DNA of 45,368 nucleotides from JAHFLD01 sp964367145 (lineage in GTDB: Bacteria > Patescibacteriota > Minisyncoccia > UBA6257 > 1-14-0-10-40-38). Below the pieces are notes generated by a model. It was not told the DNA's origin and searched no databases. It saw only the letters and a list, made by a program, of their open reading frames with translations. Where the stretch lies: contig CAYIWJ010000005.1 in NCBI GenBank assembly GCA_964367145.1, positions 1 to 45,368 on the forward strand, given 5' to 3'. Below are positions 23,351 through 31,030 of this stretch, piece by piece. How positions within the stretch are numbered: position 1 is the first letter of the stretch; each line of letters starts with the position of its first letter. The position numbers and the translations under genes were made by a program.

Positions 23351-23393
23351 AAAAAAAGAAACCCCCTTAGAACTATTAAATTCCTCGGGGGCT
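23351..23393 (-). terminator. Terminator of the unknown gene at 23406-24083
   Basis: On the minus strand CCCCC (23391-23387) pairs with GGGGG (23366-23362) around an inner AGGAA/TTCT pairing, followed by TTTCTTTTTTT. Confidence 0.75.
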
Positions 23394-23405
23394 TATGGAG
23401 CGCGG

Positions 23406-24083
23406 TTAGCCGTTTCCAAGCGGAATTGCTGCCGGCTCTTGCACGAGCGTCGGGTATTCGCTGAAAGAATACCATAGCGAGGTTGAGAGCATGCTTGACG
23501 CCAAAAAACGAGCATTGAAGTTGGACCATGTCGTGTAGAGATCGGCAAAAGCAACTTTTATGTTGCCTGGGCGATTTTCCTCAATGACACTTACCACTTC
23601 TCTTCGTTCCGCAGAAGAAGACAAGGCGCTGATCGCGTCTTGCAGCCGACCGGTTTTTCGCTCGATTTCTTCAATCTCGCTACAGAACCAATCGAGTATC
23701 CCCGCGAAGCCCGAATCCAGCATGACAGTCGAAACCCAATCCCAAGCGCCTGAATCAACCATGTTTTGAGAGCGTAGTCGCTCTCCGAGCATGGGAAGAT
23801 CCGTAGTCCTTAGAGTTGGAAGGTCGACATAGCGTTGTTTGGACATGCTTCCGCGGAGTTCATTGCAAGCAGAGCGAGCAGATAGCAGAGCCTTTCGAGA
23901 TTGTTCCATTAAAGAAACAATCCGATCGACATTGCCTTGCCCGCCTTTAAGCTCGCAAATCAGCAAGTCTTCCAACGCAACATTCCCAAGTTCAAGCTGG
24001 GCAAGTCCCAGACTTAAAAAACGAGATAGCTGCGTTGCCGGAAGAAGATGCGTACGGCATGGCTGATGATTCTTGCCACCCAT
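23406..24083 (-). CDS. Hypothetical protein behind the shared 58-nt leader (copy B)
   Basis: 225 residues if started at the ATG after an AGGGG Shine-Dalgarno-like site (MGGKNHQPCRTHLLP). Mostly alpha-helical, soluble, with an acidic segment WFCSEIEEIERKTG and a Ser-rich C-terminus. I recognise no family. Codon use is balanced and GC-richer than the flanking AT-rich genes, suggesting acquisition. An upstream in-frame ATG at 24173 lies inside the -10 box and cannot be on the mRNA made from that promoter. It has its own terminator and so is a single-gene unit. Confidence 0.6.
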   Translation of the reverse strand: MGGKNHQPCRTHLLPATQLSRFLSLGLAQLELGNVALEDLLICELKGGQGNVDRIVSLMEQSRKALLSARSACNELRGSMSKQRYVDLPTLRTTDLPMLGERLRSQNMVDSGAWDWVSTVMLDSGFAGILDWFCSEIEEIERKTGRLQDAISALSSSAERREVVSVIEENRPGNIKVAFADLYTTWSNFNARFLASSMLSTSLWYSFSEYPTLVQEPAAIPLGNG

Positions 24084-24102
24084 AAAGGTATAACCCCTGT
24101 AT

Positions 24103-24160
24103 AAAGAGCATCTTCCATCCAATTCGGCGCTGGAACATCCAACGCGTCCTCGAAAAGGAA
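24103..24160 (-). promoter_or_regulatory. 58-nt conserved mRNA leader, copy B
   Basis: It differs from copy A (27391-27448) at only four positions by hand alignment and begins at the predicted +1. Two mutually exclusive hairpins share the segment TTCCA: GCG.TGGA with TCCA.CGC, and TCCA with TTGGA. The positions that differ are those that alter these pairings. Confidence 0.65.
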
Positions 24161-24168
24161 GCAAAATA

Positions 24169-24196
24169 ATCATACTACTGCACTAGATTAAGTCAA
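24169..24196 (-). promoter_or_regulatory. Promoter of copy B
   Basis: On the minus strand TTGACT (24196-24191), a 16-nt spacer and TATGAT (24174-24169). Spacing is identical to the copy A promoter. Confidence 0.7.
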
Positions 24197-24230
24197 ATCA
24201 GGATAGCATCAAATTTCAAACTAGCGAAAA

Positions 24231-24239
24231 TGGTATGAT
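24231..24239 (+). promoter_or_regulatory. Extended -10 of the nitroreductase gene
   Basis: TGG TATGAT; predicted +1 near 24246, giving a leader of about 27 nt before the ATG at 24273. Confidence 0.5.
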
Positions 24240-24272
24240 ATAAGCACAAAAATAAAAGCATTGACTAAATCA

Positions 24273-25283
24273 ATGACCCTCAACTACGCCGCCTGGCAAG
24301 TAAATGTCCACGACTTCCAAAACTGTCTAACCCAAGAAGAAAAACTCAAATTTCTTCTCAAGTTTGCGGTGCTTGCCCCATCCAGCCATAACAGCCAACC
24401 ATGGCGTTTTGAAATTGGGCCAAGCCATATCGCCATTTTTCCAGAGTTCAAGCGTTCCCTACCTCAAAGCGACACCAATCACCGCCAGCTCTACATCAGC
24501 CTCGGCTGTGCTCTGGAAAATATCTTGATTGCCGCTTACTATTTTGGTTTTCAAACCGAGGTCATCTACTTTCCCGATGGGGAAAACGAAGCGTGCGCCA
24601 TTCGCGTCCAATGTGCGGAATCTTCTCCAAAAAATAAAAACGATGGCCACCTAATCTCCGCCATCTTAAAACGCCACACCAATCGCAATCAATATAGAAC
24701 AGAACTTCCGCCACTAGACTTTCTTAATCAGATACAAACTTGGGGTAATAACGAGATTTCTATTCATCTTGTAGGCGAACCGGAAGAAAAAAACAAAATC
24801 GCCGAGGTCGTTATCAAAGCCGGCATCGCCGCCATGGATGACACTGGCTTTCGCGCCGAACTTTCGGAATACGTAAAAAATAACCTCACCAAGTCTCCAA
24901 TCGGCATGCCTGCTTTCGGCATGGGCATTCCGACTCCGATTTCTCTTTTGGCGCCGCACATGTTAAAGCGTCTCAATATGAATCGCATGAGTCAAAAAAA
25001 AGACACCGCCCTGCTCAAAAATCACACGCCGCTTTTCGCGATAATCGCGACCAAAGAAGACGACAAAAAAAATTGGCTCAAGTCGGGACAGCTTTACGAA
25101 AAAATTGCGCTAGAAGCAACCGCGCTGGGGATTGATACCAACGTCATGGCCGCTGGAATTCAAATAGGGGAGTTCTACAAAGAATTGCAAAAAATACTCC
25201 AAACCGATTACCGTCCGCAAATATTTTTTCGCATGGGCTACGCCGTCAAACCGACCAAACACAGCCCGAGGATATCTCCATAG
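24273..25283 (+). CDS. Nitroreductase-family flavoprotein (Acg-like)
   Basis: 336 residues. The FMN-binding segment LAPSSHNSQPWRFE (about residues 34-47) and the C-terminal FFRMGYAVKPTKHSPR are typical of the larger nitroreductase-like proteins related to mycobacterial Acg. It would bind FMN and reduce or sequester it; the physiological substrate is unknown. The ATG at 24273 is preferred over a TTG at 24261. A truncated copy of its first 50 nt lies 1.4 kb upstream. A bidirectional terminator follows. Confidence 0.8.
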   Translation: MTLNYAAWQVNVHDFQNCLTQEEKLKFLLKFAVLAPSSHNSQPWRFEIGPSHIAIFPEFKRSLPQSDTNHRQLYISLGCALENILIAAYYFGFQTEVIYFPDGENEACAIRVQCAESSPKNKNDGHLISAILKRHTNRNQYRTELPPLDFLNQIQTWGNNEISIHLVGEPEEKNKIAEVVIKAGIAAMDDTGFRAELSEYVKNNLTKSPIGMPAFGMGIPTPISLLAPHMLKRLNMNRMSQKKDTALLKNHTPLFAIIATKEDDKKNWLKSGQLYEKIALEATALGIDTNVMAAGIQIGEFYKELQKILQTDYRPQIFFRMGYAVKPTKHSPRISP

Positions 25284-25332
25284 TTACGAAACCATTCTAT
25301 TTTTATTCACCTCTCTCCAGGATGGCGCTATA

Positions 25333-25362
25333 AAAACCCCTCTAAGGCTTTAGAGGGGTTTT
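25333..25362. terminator. Bidirectional terminator
   Basis: AAAACCCCTCTAA/TTAGAGGGGTTTT (25333-25345 and 25350-25362). It serves the nitroreductase on the plus strand and the ATP-grasp gene on the minus strand. Confidence 0.9.
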
Positions 25363-25365
25363 GTA

Positions 25366-26403
25366 TCACGGACTAATATGAGGAGGCGGATTGACTAGAA
25401 GGTTTGCTAGTGCGGCTGAGATTTTTTCGGCAAGAGCAGCGTCCCATCTCTTAATCCAAAGCCATTCTCCACTGGCATTAATTTCAAGGAAAACGAACTC
25501 ACCTTCGGGAGTGAGAATAAAATCAATGCAGCCAAAGTGCAAATTGCACAGCCGGACAAGGTTTATACATCTTTCCTTTATGTGGACTGGCAATGGATAT
25601 TCATAGCATCTCATTTCTGAATCGGCGTCAACGAGTCGCCAATCCTCTCGGACATTCGGGTTAGAGCTATTTTGATTGTCGATCGCACAGGAAAAGACCT
25701 CATCACCCACAACGGTCACACGTAGTTCAATTTTCTTTGCAATATACTCTTGATATGTGGCAGAAACCGTCCCAATGCTTTCTCTCTCAAGTTCAAGTTC
25801 CTCAAGAGAAAAGACGCTGGTATAGATTCTATTCAACACTTCTTTCCCGTCTTCAAGAGTCCAATATCCGCCAATCCGGGAGGTCTTTACGGCAACTCGT
25901 TCTATCTTCTCACTCGCAAGCCAGCGCATAAGCTCCCCAAAATTTTTCGTTCCAAGGGTTCTTGGAATAATGAATCCAAGTGTGGCCGCGGTTTGTAATT
26001 GCCACATTTTTCGAGCAGAAGACATCGATCGATCAGGCGAGTTAAGAACAAAGGTTCTTGTTCCAAGAACTCGCAAAGCCCCGCAAAGGAATTCGATGTA
26101 GTCGTTAATCAGAAAGTGCGATTCCGCTTCCGTAAGTCCATGTTTTTCTGCCAAGCGGAAGCTAAGACAATTAACGCTACGTAGCCATATTGATCGAAGT
26201 TGAGAGCAGTCAAAAACAAAATCCTTACCGACAATTTGCACGCTCTCTGCTTGAGGCGTAATCCTTATGCTAAAATCAGGACTGTTAAACGGCGAAGACG
26301 TATCAACCAAAAGAGTTGGAACTCCGCTAGCCACGATCTTTTTCTGCACATCGCGAATGCCTTCGTCATCGGGACTCGAAAGCAATAAAACACTGGGCTC
26401 CAT
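25366..26403 (-). CDS. ATP-grasp enzyme of the MvdD/graspetide-ligase type
   Basis: 345 residues from the ATG preceded by GGGAGGAGA (a strong Shine-Dalgarno). The 19 residues upstream in the open frame start at a TTG in the leader and are rejected. The N-terminal domain (MEPSVLLLSSPDDEG) is followed by an ATP-grasp fold: nucleotide-binding Lys in VAVKTSRIGG and the metal-binding end FGCIDFILTPEGEFVFLEINASGEWLWI, whose LEIN-x-x-GEW-W form is typical of MvdC/MvdD and PsnB-like peptide ligases. These form ester or amide bonds between side chains of a precursor peptide. No precursor is directly adjacent; a small basic peptide gene on the same strand at 27192-27374 is a possible partner. Confidence 0.75.
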   Translation of the reverse strand: MEPSVLLLSSPDDEGIRDVQKKIVASGVPTLLVDTSSPFNSPDFSIRITPQAESVQIVGKDFVFDCSQLRSIWLRSVNCLSFRLAEKHGLTEAESHFLINDYIEFLCGALRVLGTRTFVLNSPDRSMSSARKMWQLQTAATLGFIIPRTLGTKNFGELMRWLASEKIERVAVKTSRIGGYWTLEDGKEVLNRIYTSVFSLEELELERESIGTVSATYQEYIAKKIELRVTVVGDEVFSCAIDNQNSSNPNVREDWRLVDADSEMRCYEYPLPVHIKERCINLVRLCNLHFGCIDFILTPEGEFVFLEINASGEWLWIKRWDAALAEKISAALANLLVNPPPHISP

Positions 26404-26463
26404 ATGAGATATCTCCTCCCAGGGAATATTTTTTTCAAAGAACAGACTTGCAAAGTACAAAAA

Positions 26464-26492
26464 AATATATTATATTATGAACATAAAGTCAA
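26464..26492 (-). promoter_or_regulatory. Promoter of the ATP-grasp gene
   Basis: On the minus strand TTGACT (26492-26487), a 17-nt spacer and TATATT (26469-26464). It overlaps the start of the divergent TPR gene, so the two genes may interfere with each other. Confidence 0.65.
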
Positions 26493-27166
26493 GTGAAATA
26501 GGCTCTAAAATGAAAAAAATAATTTCTAAAAAATATCCTAAACTAGCCTTAAAAAAACTTTGGCAAGACGGAAGATTTTCCCAAGCAATCTCTTTGCTCG
26601 AAAACTTTATAAAAGATTGTTCAAGCAAGACATATGAAAAAGCATACTGCGATCTTGGATATTCTTATGATCACAACCAAGAAATTACAGAAAAAAAACG
26701 GTATGAAATTGCAAAATCATGGTATAGAAAAGCAATAGCGATTAATAAAAAGTCTATATGCGGGCATCAAGGGTTGGGCATGCTTCTGTGGTATCAAGCG
26801 AAGGCGTTAAGGGTAGGTGAAAGTGAGCTAAAAAAAGAACTCCTCAAAAAATCATTTTTAGCGATTAAATCCGCCTATAAATTTTCCAACAGAGACCCGG
26901 AAATTCTTCCTTTAATGGCCAATATTAAATTTAGTCAAGGTTCCATCAATACTGCTCGCGGCTATTTAAAAAGTGCCGTAAAAAAACTCAAAGATCCTTT
27001 CGGAGTTTACGTTAATGGAGCATTTAGATTTTCTGAAATCGGCATGAGTGGGTCCGCGAAAGAATTTGCCATAAAAGCCCTAGAGCTAGCACCACGACAT
27101 TGGGATCTCAAGAAGAGTGTCGTGCAAGAATACGTTAAAAAATTAGAAAATATTGCAAAAAAATAG
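26477..27166 (+). CDS. TPR-like helical repeat protein
   Basis: 229 residues, Lys-rich and AT-rich. Helical pairs with TPR-type spacing are visible: KAYCDLGYSYDH, AKSWYRKAIAINKKSICGHQGLGMLLW, INTARGYLKSAVKKL and AKEFAIKALELAPRHWD. It probably binds proteins; partner unknown. An inner ATG at 26510 (MKKIISKKYPKL) is an alternative start, since the first ATG overlaps the divergent ATP-grasp promoter. It ends at the bidirectional terminator. Confidence 0.65.
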   Translation: MNIKSSEIGSKMKKIISKKYPKLALKKLWQDGRFSQAISLLENFIKDCSSKTYEKAYCDLGYSYDHNQEITEKKRYEIAKSWYRKAIAINKKSICGHQGLGMLLWYQAKALRVGESELKKELLKKSFLAIKSAYKFSNRDPEILPLMANIKFSQGSINTARGYLKSAVKKLKDPFGVYVNGAFRFSEIGMSGSAKEFAIKALELAPRHWDLKKSVVQEYVKKLENIAKK

Positions 27167-27186
27167 GGGATGCCTTGCATCCCCTA
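27157..27186. terminator. Bidirectional terminator, mainly for the minus-strand peptide gene
   Basis: TAGGGGATGC/GCATCCCCTA (27164-27173 and 27177-27186, 3-nt loop) with TTTTTTT on the minus-strand side. The stem includes the stop codon of the TPR gene. Confidence 0.85.
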
Positions 27187-27191
27187 GAAGA

Positions 27192-27374
27192 TCACGTCGG
27201 TTGTTCTTCGTTCCACTGCGTCATCTTCGACATCTGAACGCCTCTTTCGGGACGTTCTTTTCTGACGCGCTTCAGAAGAAGCGGCTTACCCACTTGACGC
27301 GGTTTCACTTGAACAACTTTCTTGAGCCCATCTTCGAGCTTTTCCTTCGGCGAGGCCAAGGTGGTTGTTTCCAC
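27192..27374 (-). CDS. Small basic peptide behind the shared 58-nt leader (copy A)
   Basis: 60 residues from a GTG preceded by AAAGGA at 6 nt (VETTTLASPKEKLEDGL). The middle is strongly Lys/Arg-rich and the end is MSKMTQWNEEQPT. The frame continues upstream to an ATG at 27458, but that ATG is part of the -10 box. It has its own promoter, leader and terminator in about 290 nt. Unknown function. The Thr/Glu-rich C-terminus after a basic leader is compatible with a graspetide precursor for the ATP-grasp enzyme on the same strand, but this is a guess. Confidence 0.5.
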   Translation of the reverse strand: METTTLASPKEKLEDGLKKVVQVKPRQVGKPLLLKRVRKERPERGVQMSKMTQWNEEQPT

Positions 27375-27390
27375 TTTGAATCCTTTATGA

Positions 27391-27448
27391 AAAGAGCACT
27401 TTCCATCCAATTCGGCGTTGGAACATCCAGCGCGTCCTCGAAAAGGAA
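27391..27448 (-). promoter_or_regulatory. 58-nt conserved mRNA leader, copy A
   Basis: Matches copy B (24103-24160) at about 54 of 58 positions by hand count. It starts at the predicted +1 and ends before the Shine-Dalgarno AAAGGA. Confidence 0.65.
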
Positions 27449-27456
27449 TTAATGGC

Positions 27457-27484
27457 ATTATACTGCTAGACTAGGATAAGTCAA
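27457..27484 (-). promoter_or_regulatory. Promoter of copy A
   Basis: On the minus strand TTGACT (27484-27479), a 16-nt spacer and the consensus TATAAT (27462-27457). Confidence 0.75.
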
Positions 27485-27528
27485 ATCGGCAGTCACCGTG
27501 ATTTTTTCTCTGTATTACATCAGCAAAA

Positions 27529-27537
27529 TGCTACAAT
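27529..27537 (+). promoter_or_regulatory. Extended -10 of the histidine kinase gene (leaderless)
   Basis: TGC TACAAT ends 8 nt before the ATG at 27546. Confidence 0.65.
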
Positions 27538-27545
27538 AATACTAG

Positions 27546-29144
27546 ATGCCCCTCTCGCTGGATTTCTTCATCAACGTCGTTGTCTTGCTCGCCCAGCTCT
27601 ATTTGGGGTTAATTGTCATTCTCCATAATCCCAAAAGTTTTTCGCATCGTTTCTTTCTGGTTCTGGTCTTCTTTATCGCTTTTCAGGGAATAATTCAGAG
27701 CTTTGTAGTTGCGGCAAATCAATCAATAAATTTCGATACTCAATCTCGCCTCTCCCTCTTCACTGTTCCCGCTCAACTGCTTTTCTTGTTTCTCTTTCTC
27801 CTGCACTTCCCAAAAGACGAGATCAAAATCAAATCCGCTCACCTGATACTATTATATATAGTAGTCTTCGGCCTAATGTTTCTTATCACCACCCCGCTGG
27901 TCTTTGAAAAATTCACCATCCAAAACGAAATCGCCACACCAGTACAAGGCCCGCTCTTTCCGGTCTTTGCCATCATTTTAGGACTTCTTGTTTTGGCCAA
28001 CATCATTACCATTATCGTCCGTTTCTTCAAATCCCAAGGACCGGAAAAACGCCAGATACTTATGATCGGCATCGGTGTCGGCATCAGCTTCGTCAGTCTT
28101 CTAGTTACCCAATTTATCTTGCCCAACTATTTCGGCATCGCCGCCTTCTTGAGAGTCATCTCTCTCTTCACCTTGCCAATGTTGATTGCGATCGGTTACG
28201 CCATCGTCGGTTATCGCATCTTCAGTCTGCGCATCATTCCCGCCGAAGTCTTTACTCTCCTCACCTGGGTTTTATTCCTGCTGATGATTTTTTTCAAACC
28301 AGCCGAAGGTCTCGCCTCTCAAATTGCCATTTTTGCCATGATAATCCTGCTCGGCATTTTTCTGACGCGAAACATCACCACCGAAGTCAAACGCCGCGAT
28401 GAACTCCAGCGCCTCAAAGAAGAGCTGGAGGTTAAGAATAAACGACTGGAAGAACTCGACGCCCAACGCGCCGAGTGGTTGGGATTCGCCTCGCATCAGG
28501 TTAAGTCCCCGATGGCCGTCGTCAAAGGTTACGCCCAGCTGATTATGGACGGCACCTACGATCCAGTCTCCGAAAAAGCCAAAGAAACCGCCGGCAAGAT
28601 TAAAGAAAAAGTGGATGACCTAATAACCCTAGTCAGCAACTACATTAATGTAAGCAAAATTGACGAAGGCAAACTGGAAGCTCCAAAACTTGCCCCGACG
28701 GATATTGTAAAACTTCTGCGTGACCTGGTGGAAAGCGAAAAAATAATCGCCACCAAAAGAAACCTGGAGTTAACTTTTGAAAGCATTGGTCCGAGCTTAA
28801 TTATCAAAGCCGACGAAGAAAAAATCCGCCAAGTCGCCCAAAACTTAATCGACAATGCCCTCAAATATACCGAAAAAGGCTTCGTGAAAGTAAAACTGGA
28901 AGACAAGGGACCTTCGGTTCTGATCTCAATAACCGATTCCGGCCGCGGCATGTCTCAAACGCTCATCGGTCGCCTCTTCAACCGCTACATTCGCGATGAA
29001 AAAACGAGCAAAGAAGTTCAAGGCACCGGTCTCGGTCTCTTTATCGCCAAACAAATCGTCCTCGCTCACAAGGGGGAAGTTTGGGCGGAATCCGACGGCG
29101 AAGGCAAGGGGAGCCGGTTTTGTTTCCGCCTCCCGAAAAACTAA
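27546..29144 (+). CDS. Membrane sensor histidine kinase
   Basis: 532 residues. About eight hydrophobic helices (residues 5-275, first half resembling 7TM-His kinase sensor modules) are followed by a coiled linker, a HisKA domain with the phospho-His in FASHQVKSPMAVVKGY, and an HATPase domain with N box QNLIDNALKYT, G1 DSGRGM and G2 GTGLGLFIAK. It autophosphorylates in response to a membrane signal and passes phosphate to a receiver. No response regulator is adjacent; the two CheY-like genes at 8702-9490 are candidates. The sensed signal is unknown. Confidence 0.9.
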   Translation: MPLSLDFFINVVVLLAQLYLGLIVILHNPKSFSHRFFLVLVFFIAFQGIIQSFVVAANQSINFDTQSRLSLFTVPAQLLFLFLFLLHFPKDEIKIKSAHLILLYIVVFGLMFLITTPLVFEKFTIQNEIATPVQGPLFPVFAIILGLLVLANIITIIVRFFKSQGPEKRQILMIGIGVGISFVSLLVTQFILPNYFGIAAFLRVISLFTLPMLIAIGYAIVGYRIFSLRIIPAEVFTLLTWVLFLLMIFFKPAEGLASQIAIFAMIILLGIFLTRNITTEVKRRDELQRLKEELEVKNKRLEELDAQRAEWLGFASHQVKSPMAVVKGYAQLIMDGTYDPVSEKAKETAGKIKEKVDDLITLVSNYINVSKIDEGKLEAPKLAPTDIVKLLRDLVESEKIIATKRNLELTFESIGPSLIIKADEEKIRQVAQNLIDNALKYTEKGFVKVKLEDKGPSVLISITDSGRGMSQTLIGRLFNRYIRDEKTSKEVQGTGLGLFIAKQIVLAHKGEVWAESDGEGKGSRFCFRLPKN

Positions 29145-29162
29145 ATTTATCTAATCCAAATT

Positions 29163-29171
29163 TGCTATAAT
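29163..29171 (+). promoter_or_regulatory. Cassette-type promoter with a degenerate start
   Basis: TGC TATAAT followed by AAACCCATA and then AAAAAAG: the same block as the cassette promoters (TTTGCTATACTAAACCCAT) but with the TG of the start codon missing. It probably now drives the gene starting at 29245 with a leader of about 65 nt. Confidence 0.5.
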
Positions 29172-29244
29172 AAACCCATAAAAAAGTCATTTAAACGTCG
29201 CCAATAATCCCCACTTTATCTGTGGTAACAGAATAATTCTTAAA

Positions 29245-30390
29245 ATGGAATTCAATCCACTCGTTGGTCATAAGAAATTAGCCCTAATTGGAATTAGTTT
29301 TATTCTAATCGTGGGAATATTTTCGTTGTATTTTAAGACTCACAACCCATCTTCTTTGAAGAAAGAAAATTTTAATAACAAAACACAAGCCATTCAACCT
29401 AGCCAACAAAAATTTAGTATTTTAAATAAACAATTTAAAAATTCAAGTTTCAAATTTTCATTTCGATACCCGTCGGCGGGAGAAGTTTTTAGCGGAGAGG
29501 AATTTAGCGGGCCAGAAACCGCCGCAGATGTTGGATTGAAATTAAACGATTCTCAAGCTTTGAGAGTGTTTGCGGTAATTAATGATATCGATTTAAAAAC
29601 TTATGCCAATGCAGTCGCGATGGCAAATCACCAAGTAAAAGATTTAGTCGTAGAAAAAATAGGAGAAGCCAAAGCATACACCTTCAGCATGGAAGGAACC
29701 GGATTTACGAATTGTATAAATAGTGGTTCCAATGGTCATGAAGTATGCGGTTATTACACCTTTGTAGGTGGCACTAAGAAGATATCTATTGTGGATGGTG
29801 GAATGGTAAAATTGATTTTCATATATCCCCAAAATAATCTGATCTCCGAAGAAGTATTTAAAACCGCACAAGTTTCAAACTTCAGAGTATTTTCATTGGA
29901 TGAGATAAACTGGAAAGATTTTAGCGATAGAGAATTTAGTTTTAGTTATCCCGATGTATATGATTTAACAATACCATCATCGCTCGCTAGGTCTCAATTA
30001 ACGGGCTTATATCTATCCGATAGTGGAAAACAAAATTTTCTTCCTTTGCCATGGGTTGCTATCTCTGTGTTTCCAGTTTCTGAATACACCGTAGGGCTCG
30101 GTCCGTATGGCATTAAGTGGAGTTATAATCCAGAAACAGACGAATGGCTAAAGCAAGAAACTCAACCGGATGCTAGTAAATATGTTTTTCCTAAAAAAAT
30201 AACTTCAAAAAATAATAGAGACGCTTATTATTTTAATATTTCTTACGAAAACGGACCGCATCATTTATTAGTTCTCCCATTTAGGGATAAAATTTTAGAA
30301 TTATCTTTTACCATGCCCCCATCCCTTTTTAATCAAAAGACACTAGAAGATTTAGAAGGGGAATTCATAAATCGGATAACAATAAAATAA
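29245..30390 (+). CDS. Membrane-anchored protein with two PsbP-like domains
   Basis: 381 residues. One N-terminal transmembrane helix (about residues 11-30), an Asn/Gln-rich linker, then two related beta-rich halves: one from FKFSFRYPSAGEVF and one from REFSFSYPDVYDL. The F-F-YP openings match the domain in the cassette proteins at 15711, 30463 and 41549, so this looks like a fused, enlarged relative of them. A Cys pair in the first half (TNCINS and EVCGYY) may form a disulfide. It lies 72 nt upstream of cassette 2. Function unknown, probably on the outer face of the membrane. Confidence 0.65.
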   Translation: MEFNPLVGHKKLALIGISFILIVGIFSLYFKTHNPSSLKKENFNNKTQAIQPSQQKFSILNKQFKNSSFKFSFRYPSAGEVFSGEEFSGPETAADVGLKLNDSQALRVFAVINDIDLKTYANAVAMANHQVKDLVVEKIGEAKAYTFSMEGTGFTNCINSGSNGHEVCGYYTFVGGTKKISIVDGGMVKLIFIYPQNNLISEEVFKTAQVSNFRVFSLDEINWKDFSDREFSFSYPDVYDLTIPSSLARSQLTGLYLSDSGKQNFLPLPWVAISVFPVSEYTVGLGPYGIKWSYNPETDEWLKQETQPDASKYVFPKKITSKNNRDAYYFNISYENGPHHLLVLPFRDKILELSFTMPPSLFNQKTLEDLEGEFINRITIK

Positions 30391-30445
30391 ATTTAAACCC
30401 GCTTTTTCGCAAAAATTTATAATAAATACATAATCTAACCTAATT

Positions 30446-30454
30446 TGCTATACT
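30446..30454 (+). promoter_or_regulatory. Cassette 2 extended -10 (leaderless)
   Basis: TGC TATACT ends 8 nt before the ATG at 30463; near-identical to the blocks at 15694 and 41532. Confidence 0.7.
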
Positions 30455-30462
30455 AAACCCAT

Positions 30463-31026
30463 ATGAAAAAAACACTTATCGTAGTGGCGTTGGTTGTCGC
30501 GGTTTTCCTTGGTTACGCCGTTTTTCAAAAAACAAAAAACATCGCGCAATCAACCGAGGTTATTAGCGATAAAACTGAATGGAAAACCCACGTTCACTCT
30601 GCCGGAGATTATTCGTTTAAGTATCCAGGAAATTGGTTTGTTTTGGATGATCCAAGAAGTAATTATGTTGATATAGCAAACTATGATGTTAACTTATATT
30701 CTAACAATCCACACGCTATCAATGATAAGCTTTTCCGTATAGAAATTTTTACCGCTACAAATCCTAAAAATCTCAATCTTGATGATTGGCTAAGAGAATA
30801 CAAAGAAAAAACAGAATTCAAACCATTCATTAAGTCATCAGAGGAAATCTCAGTGGATGGATTCCGAGCAATCCGTGAGCGCTTCACTGTCAACAATCTT
30901 CCGTCTCAAGAGGTCTACATTCAAGCAAATGGGGGGACATATTTCTTAGGACCCAACCCATCAACGGAAGAATTTCAAAAATTCTTCGATGAATTTTTGG
31001 GAAGGATAAAGTTTATTAACAAATAG
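30463..31026 (+). CDS. Small membrane-anchored protein, cassette 2 (PsbP-like domain)
   Basis: 187 residues. The anchor helix MKKTLIVVALVVAVFLGYAV is nearly the same as in the other cassettes; the outer domain begins AGDYSFKYPGNWFVLDD and shares LDDWLREY with LEDWVSKH of cassette 1. The giant M23/beta-helix gene starts 4 nt after its stop. The outer domains of the three paralogues have diverged more than their anchors. Confidence 0.75.
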   Translation: MKKTLIVVALVVAVFLGYAVFQKTKNIAQSTEVISDKTEWKTHVHSAGDYSFKYPGNWFVLDDPRSNYVDIANYDVNLYSNNPHAINDKLFRIEIFTATNPKNLNLDDWLREYKEKTEFKPFIKSSEEISVDGFRAIRERFTVNNLPSQEVYIQANGGTYFLGPNPSTEEFQKFFDEFLGRIKFINK

Positions 31027-31030
31027 GTCT

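Noticed and set aside
23344..23529. Longer start for the NTF2-like protein
   Set aside because: The extra 62 residues run through a terminator and the end of the preceding gene; the ATG at 23343 fits the domain start.
24084..24173. Upstream ATG giving the 225-residue gene a conserved N-terminus (PFRGR...AELDG)
   Set aside because: The ATG lies within the -10 box, as it does in copy A, so it cannot be on that mRNA. It was kept as an alternative explanation for the conserved leader.
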